From Engraulis encrasicolus (taxonomy: Eukaryota > Chordata > Actinopteri > Clupeiformes > Engraulidae), in NCBI RefSeq assembly GCF_034702125.1, contig NC_085880.1:42454385-42518384 (forward strand): DNA of 64,000 bases, given 5' to 3'. The notes below the pieces were generated by a model. It searched no databases. It saw nothing but the letters and a program-made list of their open reading frames with translations, and was not told the DNA's origin. A program made the position numbers and the translations under genes. This document shows positions 12,301-21,800 of the stretch, piece by piece; within the stretch, counting starts at the first letter, position 1, and each line of letters starts with the position of its first letter.

Positions 12301-15300
12301 CTTTCCCAACAGTGACGGTAGGGCACTCGTGTGCTAAGCGGCTGACCGGGGCCCGATTACGACCAGGGTGCTTTGCAGGCCGTTCCCCATCTCTCTCTCT
12401 CCCCACTCGCTTCCTGTCATTGCTTCACTGTCCTATCGAAATAAAGGCAAAAAAGTCCCCCCAAAAAGCATACTCTATCGTCAATAAAATCAACTAAAGC
12501 CCCCACAACTAGGCTCTCTCCCCCTCCCCTCACCTGTCTCCTTCTCCATGCCCGCTAAACCCTCCGCAACAGGGGGCCTCTAGAGCCCCTGTTGAGAAAC
12601 GATACAGTAACACTGCGTTCACTTTGGAATACTCATGTCCACTGTTGTGACCAAACAGCTCACAGCGCCTCCTGCAGGCACAGAGAAGCATGGCTGGCCT
12701 GGGGTCGAACAACACCCCAGGCATTTTGCCATATAGACCATCCCCTCACACAGTCCCTTACTTTTCTACCATCTTATGATGAGCTCAGTCCACGGTCTAT
12801 TTTAAAGACATCATCTTAATTGAGGGCCATCTAAATTCAGGGCTGACCTTTAAGTAAAAACAAACAAGCAAACAAACAAACGCTCAAAAAGACAACAGCA
12901 TCGGCCCCTGAGGACTGTCTGTGCACTGGGAAAATGCCCTGTATGCCAGATCACCAATCCAGCCCTAATGCTAATGCTTCAGTAAATGCAGGAATCACTC
13001 TGGGTGCATTCCAATATGCGACCTTGCACCCTCCACTTGTGCTTGTGGCCTCACGTTTTGCTGATGCCCCACCTCTGTGGAGAAAACAAATACGTTTCCC
13101 CGCTGTCAGACTAGCCAAAACAATTTTTGGGGGACTATGCTTCATTCACCATCCAGTTTGCAAATGAGAAAATGAGAAATTGAGCTTTTGTGAGATATTG
13201 AAATATAATGCTGTTGTCATAACTTGTCAATGATTTCATCATGACGTATTACTTCCGGGTATGAGGTCACAAGCACAAGTGGAGGACGCAAGGTCGCATA
13301 TTGGAACGCACCCTCTGCCTCTCCACCTGGTATCCCCACTCCTTCCCCGCCCGCTATCTCGCTGCGTACACCGTCACCAGACCGCACATCCTGATGTGGG
13401 CATGGCATCAGTGTGCTCTGAGAATGTGAGAATGCGACTTGGCTCGTGCAGATTTTACCCAGAGATTTTGGACGGCAGTCACACACACACAGCGCAGCCG
13501 GGCGAATTGAGACGCTGGGAATTGAAATGTCAGCTGAGATGACGGACTGGGCTGAAATTTTCCCTTTCTGTTTAACCGCTCCCTGTCACTCAAGGCCCGT
13601 GGACAGACAGGACAACTGCAGATCACATTGATTAATGTGCACTCTCGATGGGATAACGTGCAGGGCGAGCATGAGCAGCACGAATGTGACAGAAAACTAT
13701 GCACAGAAAATGGGCACAGTCATGGAAATTCAGGCTTCTGCTATGAACCTTAGTATGGGTATTTCTCAGCAGCACAAAGTCACAGCTATGTTTTTCTGAA
13801 AAAACTTACAAGGGTAAAACATACTTCTTTTCACGGGCTGAACCTCCCACATTTGGGCTTGCAGCCCATGTTCGAGTCCGGCCGGGGTAATTTCCCGATC
13901 CTCCCCTGTCTCTCTGTCCTATTCGCTTCCTGTCACCATTTTCAACTGTCCTGTCAAATAAAGCCATAAAAAAGCCCCTAAAATATATATATTTAAAAAA
14001 CATTTTCCATGATTTAGACTTGTAGATGTCTAATCTGTGAACTTGTAAAATGGTGTTTACATGTATATGTGTTCTTTTTAGGGAGATACCGGTATTCAAG
14101 GAAAGCAAGGTGTCAAGGGTGAAGAGGTAAGAACATGTTTGTGCTTTCACTTTGTTTTGATATTGCTCATCAATTATATTCAAGCCTGTTCAGAGTGACA
14201 CTGTCTCACGTAACATCTACCTTTTTTTTTTCAAGGGAGTTAAAGGCAGTAAAGGACCCAAAGGCCGGGTAAGAAAACCTATGAATCTTACTTTGATACT
14301 GCCAGCTACCTTATGTCATAGCGTTTCAGTCAGGGTTAAATCCAACAAGTAAAAAAAAACGATATTTTATCATTCCATTAGTGGATGTGACAACGTGTTA
14401 AAAAGATTAATTCCATTAATGGATATAAATGTGTTCAGTGTGTTACCCCTCATCTAATTGAGGACACTGCAAGTATAGACAATGAATTTGAGCTGCAGGG
14501 TCTATTTCAAAACCGCTTCGGAATAAGCACCTTTCTGAAACGGGACCCTACTTTGGTCCAAGTGTTTTGGGATTCGGTGTCCACAAATGACAGTCTGGAT
14601 GTTTATATGATGGGGCAGCTGGGGCCTAATGGTTAAGGGCAAGGGGTTTATATCAGAGGGTTGCAGGTTTGAATCCCAGCCTTTCACTCCCTACCTCACT
14701 CCATGGCTGAGGTGCCCTTGACCACACTGCCCCAGGGACGGTAACCAATACTCCAGGGGTGGGCAATTATTTCGGCCCGAGGGCCGCATTAGATTTAGAA
14801 TACTGATCGAAGGGTCGGATGCCAGAGTGTCAATAATAAAACAGTGTACGCTGATGTAACTTGGCAACAGTGAGATTCCTGCACATTGTAATTAAATGTA
14901 TTTAGATGAATCCTATGTCTTTGGTTAATCTTAAATTCGAAAGACTTTTGTTTTAGGTAGCATTTTAAGAATGTTGAGTAACCGTTTGAAATTGGATTTA
15001 AAAGTCTTGAAAAGGCTCTGGGGGCCGCATGAAATGGCTCAGGGGGGCCGCAAGTAGCCCCCGGGGCCTGAGTTGGCCCACGTCTGCAATACCCTGTACT
15101 GTAAGTCACTTTGGATAAAAGTGTCAGCTATAGGGATGCAAATTATCGATTAATTCATTAATCATTAGTTGATAGTCTTATCGATCGACTTACGATTAAT
15201 TGATAAGCGGCGTTAGTCCACCGAAATCTCAATGTTTCTCGGAAAAAAACTACTAAATCTAAAAATTTAAATTAAAAATTGAAATAAAATACTACATTTA

Positions 15301-18300
15301 AATTAATTATTTTTCAACTCTTTAATCCAAAGGGGATGTACGTATTCCCACTATTCACTCCCCTCTTCACACACACTCTTCACATGCCCATTTCACCTGG
15401 GTCTCTTGTCAGTTAAATTGTCGATTAATTGCGATTAATGTTTTTTAATCGATTAATGCATTGATCGATTAAAGTCGATTAATCGATTAATCGTTTGCAT
15501 CCCTAGTCAGCTAAATATAACATAATGTTATGAAGGATGGTAATGTCATATAATGTGTTGTGGTAGCTTCATAATGCGCACTGTTCTTACACCAGTGTAA
15601 GCTACACTATTCATTGAAGAGACTTGACAATCATAGAACTACACGACATCTTTAGTAAGATTAGAGTCTTCAGTAGTAGTACCATTCTGGAAACAACAAA
15701 TTTATAAGAGGGACTGTGTCTTACCACCTTTTTCAGTATTATGTTATGTGTAATATTTATTAGGAATGTTGTTGTGTGTGGGCGTGTGATTAGATGAGAC
15801 CCAGGCCATACGTAGATGTTTACATATTTTTTCGTTTAGTCTAACCTTGCATGTTTATTGTGGGGTTTTTTTGTTGTTGTGTTGTCTATTGTGTTGATGT
15901 GTGAAATTTGTGTGAAGCCGATTCAGACTCAGGGTGTTTCTTAAAGTGAAGTGTCTTAGCCTTGCTAGGATGAGTGGCACCCATTCTTCACGGATTTCAC
16001 CAGAGTATCCCATCACTAGTTCTAAGTGTAATTAATAATTAGATACACCAGGCGCAAATTGGTGTTACTCGTCCTAGCAAGGCTAGAGCACTTCACTTTG
16101 ACAAATACCCCCAGTGTCCAAGACAAATTTCTGTCCAGAAGAGGAAAAATAAAGGCTCATCCATATCCATTCATGCAGTCATGGGTGAGCGGTTAGGGCG
16201 TCAGACTTGCATCCCAGAGGTTGCCTGTTCGACTCCCGACCCGCCAGGTTGGTGGGGGGAGTAATCAACCAGTGCTCTCCCCCATCCTCCTCCATGACTG
16301 AGGTACCCTGAGCATGGTACCGTCCCACCGCACTGCTCCCCATGGGGCGCCACTGAGGGCTGCCCCCTTGCACGGGTGAGGCATAAATGCAATTTCGTTG
16401 TGTGCAGTGTGCAGTGTTCACTTGTGTGCTGTGGAGTGCTGTGTCACAATGACAATGGGAGTTGGAGTTTCCCAATGGGCTTTCACTTTCACTTTTTCAT
16501 CCTATTCTATTTTTATTTCCTCCAGGTGGGTGACAGGGGTCCTCCAGGACTGCAGGGTGTGCAGGGGGTGCGCGGCTCCGGAGGAGACCAAGGTCGCAAG
16601 GGGACTGTGGGAACCAAAGGCGTCCGCGGAGAGGGAGGCCCCGCCGGCTTCCAGGGACCCAAAGGACCACCTGTAAGTGCCGCCCACCTAGCAGGGGTGT
16701 CGATGGGGTTGTGCAATGTTTTAGTCCCTTAATGCACACCGTACCTCCTGTGGCACGCTGTAATAGACATTGAAAGTTAACTACTATAGTACTACACTAC
16801 TATGACAGTGCACCGGGTTTTTAGTAATACATTACAACTTGGTCATTGCCATTCTGGTAACAGCTCATTTATAATGCCATGTCTTAAGGGGTTAATGTAG
16901 CCTCTTAACTGCAGACGGGCCTCTCGACAGGCCTATTCACTCTTTGCTGAAAACCACTCAACTACAGGCAATAGGAAAGTTGTAGCTAATGTTTCTTGCA
17001 CAAACAGCTAACACAACTCCCACCTGCTACACTGTTTGCTATGTTCTTGCATACCTCTTCAGTCTGTGCTTTCACAGTATCCTCACTACAATTTGGTAGC
17101 CTCTTCCTGCAGATGGGCCTGTTGACGGACCTATTCACTCTTTCCTGAAAACCACTCAACTGTGTACATCATAACAACATTGCCATGGCAATGCAAGGAG
17201 CCTTAAGTAACCAGTTAAGACTAGGTCATTACCATTTTGGTGACAGTAAGTTTATAACGGAGGCTCTGCGTCAAGGGGTTAAGCCTTTTGAGTAACTTAG
17301 TTTTTTTTTGAGAACTCCACGCAAGTGTTTGACATAAAAGTTTTTATTGACTCTTGGGATTAAGAAATGGAAAAGACTCTTCGCCAGTGTTACCTTAACG
17401 AAGCTCTGAGTCATGTGGTAAATTGCTACACATGTACTTCCTCCATTGTAAATAGAAATCATGTCCAGTCCATCTCATCTTGAGTCAAGTGGCCTAAAGC
17501 ATATGCAATGTGCACCCTCTTTCTACAAAGTCGTGGCAAGGTCAAGTTCTAAAGGCGCTTTGACTCTTCTCCGTGACCTTGTGTTCACTCTTTGTTTTAT
17601 GTCGGGTTTTAGACAAATAAAGTCCCACACCCATATGTCATCAAAGCCCACGTGAGATCCAGCCGCTAAGGCAGTTGGCACATTAAATATCTGGTTAAAA
17701 AAGAAAAAAAGCAAAGAAAGCTCAAAAAAACGCTGGTGTCAAGAATGCTAATAAACGGTTTCTCATTAGCGTTGGTTCTCTCTTGCCGTGCTCAGGAAAG
17801 CTTTTCATTTTGTACGGCAGTAAACCCCGTAATGAGCCTAACGAAATATTGTTGGCTGTGTTTGTTTCTCGTTCATTACTCTGCCACCCATTTTCCTGCC
17901 TACCTCCGGGGGATTAAGAGCACTGCGTTTTGCATTTCTTTTTTCTTTTTTTTCCTTTCCATGTCCCAGACTTGGGGCGCCGCCAGTCATGTATGTGGTA
18001 ATGATTTTCTCTCTCTTGCACAGGGCCCGACCCTCGCCGCTCAGCACGTCATCGAGGTCTGCAAGCGCGTCGTCCTCGAGCAGATGTCCACCTTCGCCAA
18101 CTCCGTGAAGAGGACGTGTGCCGCAGTCTGTCCCCTGTACGGAGACGTGCCCATGGGTGCCCCAGGGCCCCCCGGTGCCAAAGGACCCCAAGGCCGCCCT
18201 GTAAGCTCCTGAATTTTAACCTCAAACATTCTCCCAACTCCCATAGAACTTTGTGTTAAAAGGTGTTTGTGACATCATAATGAGAACTCAACTTGCTGAA

Positions 18301-18789
18301 GTTCTAATCACATATACTGCACGTATGCTATGGCTCTCACCAAAGGGTTAAGTGCTCTTCAGAGGTCCCGTTGCAATAAAACATCCAGTGTAAAGTTGTG
18401 TTCTGCTGTGTGCCAATGTCTGTCAAAAGGCAGCACATGTTGCACACGTCTTTACTGACAGGCGGAGGATTATGCGGGCCACAAATGCAGCGTTTCAGGC
18501 TCCAGCGCTTCTGTAGACCCTGTGCCAATAAAACACAGGGATAGGGCCATTGCTTCTATACATTGTTTATCTTCTCCGGCCCGTGGGCCAACTTACATCC
18601 ACGCCGATATTGCACACACACACAAAATAGGGGCCTGGAGTGAAAAAGACTGCAGTGCTTTGGCAGGCCATCCTGGAATTAAGGCCTTCAGAATTTCCGA
18701 ATCCTCGTGCATACAAATAAGAAGTCGCAGACGACGAGACAAGGCACTTGCGCTCTCTCGCTCTCTCTCTCTCCACATTGAATAACTCC

Positions 18790-18833
<44 letters not shown>

Positions 18834-21800
18834 CGTCTGTCTGAGCTGGAAGTGGAAAGCCTTAACTTTCATCCATTTGTCTTCACGGGCTCATTTCAGA
18901 AGCCCCCTTAAGACATCCTCTGTCCTCTCCTCTCCTCTCTCTCTTCCAAAGTGGACCCTGATGTGGATAAAAATACATGGGGCCTCAACTGCAAAAACCA
19001 TGATAGGATTAACCATCTGCCACAGGTCTCTACCGCAGCTTGGCACCACTTTCTACATTAACATTTACCACCGGGCCTTAAAGTGATAATGACAAGTAGT
19101 CGAGGCAAAATAAATGTTCTGCACGGGGCTGTCAGTCTTAGTGCCGCGCGCGCGTGCGGTATCATTTTAAGGCCACTTGCAATGCTCCATTACCCACACG
19201 CATAAAGACGTCTGGCGCGCTCTGTTACCCCTTGGAAACTCAAGCTCTTTTGCATCTTGAGGGTAATTTCCGTTGTTTTTTGATACCATGTTCAGTTACT
19301 CTACTACTAGCCATTCTCTTGAGCAGATTTCACCACCCAATCCACTCTCACAAAAATCTACATTTAAAGGTGCACTGTGTAAGATTTTTGGTTGTTTATT
19401 TCCAGAATTCATGCTACCCATTCACTAATGTTATCTTTTTCATTACTACTTACCACCACCACCAAATTCTTTTAAGTATTCATTATGACTGGGAAAATTG
19501 CATTTTTCATACATGAAAAGGGGGATCTTCTCCATGGTCCGCCATTTTGAATTTCCAGAAATAGACTTACTTGGGCTAGAATGTACTTGGGCCATACTAG
19601 AAAATGATTACTTAGTGAACTTTCATGAAAAGATCACATTTGGCAATAGGCAACCCAGTTTCAATGAGCAGCATAGTTGCAGTGCCTTTTTTGACCATTT
19701 CCTGCACAGTGTAACTTTAAGGGTCTAAACACTTAAATGTCACCACCCTCTAAAACAATATACACAATATAGGAGCAGATAAATGTGATTTAATAATGGC
19801 TACTAAAAACATGAATGTCTTTATTATGACTGTAGGGTGACCCTGGCATTGACGGTGTTAATGGTGAGGTGGGACAACCAGGATTCTACGGAGAGGCCGG
19901 TGACCCAGGCAGACCCGGATCTCGAGGTACGTTACATGATGCACTCTCGTCAACATTACTAGTTTTTAAGAGCAGTGTTATTGTAACGCAATGCTGAATT
20001 GTTCATCTGAACGTTTGTAAGAACATAATGAACAACCGATGAGTGTGTGTGTGGGGGGGAGACTTTATACTATTTACACGTATGTCATTTTTACATATGT
20101 ACACTCTTAACAGATGTGAAAACATTTTCACAAGATACTATGAGATCCAAAGGCAGATGAGGGCTTACATTTTAAAAAGAGACAATGTGGTCATGCGCCG
20201 AAATAATTGGAGCTAATGACTGGAATTAGGTGTACTCAGAGATGATGGGATGACGTGATGAGCGTCTGGACCTTGCTCTATGATCATTGTAGTCGCTCTG
20301 TGACAAAATGTACTTTCAAGAGTGGGTTCTAGAACATTCTAGGAAAAGAATGTGTTCTATAACAATGCAAGATGCTAAAATTCTAAATGTTATTGTATGG
20401 CGCCAGACATATATTCTATGGCGCTCAGAATTCTATAGAACTTTCACTGTTCAAACATTCCCGTCACACTGGTGTGACAACACACCTTTAACCCCATAAG
20501 ACACGGCTTTATACATTTGTTGTTACCAGTATGGTAATGACCAAGTCGTGGTGCATTACTAAAGAGCCTGTGTTGTGTCATAGTATTGTAGTGCTATGGT
20601 AGGTACATTTCAATGACTATTACAGCGTGCCACTGGAGGTATGGCACGCATTAAGGGGCTACAGGTTAACAAAGTGTAGTGAGGGTACTGTGCAAGCTTG
20701 ATACTGATGAGGTATGCAAGAACCACTGAAGGGGGACCGGGGGCACTTGTCGCGGTCCCAGGAAGGGAGGTGGGGCGCAGAATTGGATCCTCGTTACATT
20801 ATATGTAATGAGTTTGGGGCCATTTCCGATGTCTTTGTTCCGGGCCCAGCCAAAGCTGCCAGCAGCCCTGCAAGAACATAGCAAACAGTGTAGCAGGTGG
20901 GAGCTGTGTTAGCTGTTTGTGTAAGGAAGGAACATTAGCTACAACTTTCCTATTGCCTGTAAGGTGTATTTATTATGGTAACCTTTACGAAAAAACCTCA
21001 TAAAAAATTATGTGAGTAGATACACAATTTAGCGTGCAGCAGTCCAATCTTGGTGGTATATAGTAGATAATTTACCACTCCGGGACCCCTCCCAGGCAGC
21101 ACAGGCCCAGCTCAATGTATCGTTATTTGATCTTCCATGGAGTCGCACGCATGGTAGAGTCCCCGCAGCAAAATGCTAATGAAATTGAGGAGTATTTACA
21201 AGGCGTTTTATACATTTATCCGCCGATGATCTCAGTAACGCACATGGTCGTTAATCGCGACAAAACAGCACAAATTCTCCTGCACCACCAGACTATACCC
21301 ACCCCCACCCCCAGGGCATAGCAGTCAAGCATGGGGGTCGTTAACCCTTAGCTCACCGTAAAACCTTCTCCGTGTCCCAGGTGAGACGGGACAGCCATTG
21401 CTGACGCAAAGTGTGGGTCAGCAAGGCTGCTTCCTTGGATTGCTCAACTACTTTTACGTTTATACCCAATTTAGCTTCCATACTGAAGCCCTTGCACAGT
21501 CTACACTGCAAAGGAAAAGCCTGAAGTGACTGGAGTGGAATGTCAGGAGGCCTTTCAGAAGGCTAAAGAGACATTATTTTTTTTATACTAAAGGGGGCGT
21601 TGGCAGGCTTATGATGAGGTCAAGGCGGGCATTGTGGGGGCTTATGATGAGGTCCAGGGGGTGTTTGTTCAGGAAAGGTTGAGAACCACTGCTGTAAAAG
21701 TTTCTCCATGTTCCAGGCGAGACGGGAGAGCCCGGCGATAAAGGAGCCAAAGGACATGGGCTGCCCGGCTACGTGGGAGACCAGGGTGCTCAGGGTAACG

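Larger units (their letters stand above)
6495..14081. other. gene 1 intron of 7.6 kb, mobile-element rich
   Basis: Largest gene 1 intron. Besides the listed elements it has composite GGGCCC repeats (6760-7090, 7115-7200, 10163-10345), a poly-C run (9327-9338), and unclassified sequence at 8900-9700 and 12500-13800. I saw no in-frame Gly-X-Y exon with splice sites in it. Confidence 0.7.

Noticed and set aside
14614..14753. Possible tRNA gene at GGTTTGAATCCC
   Set aside because: Same reason: SINE head with a conserved SINE body and tail.
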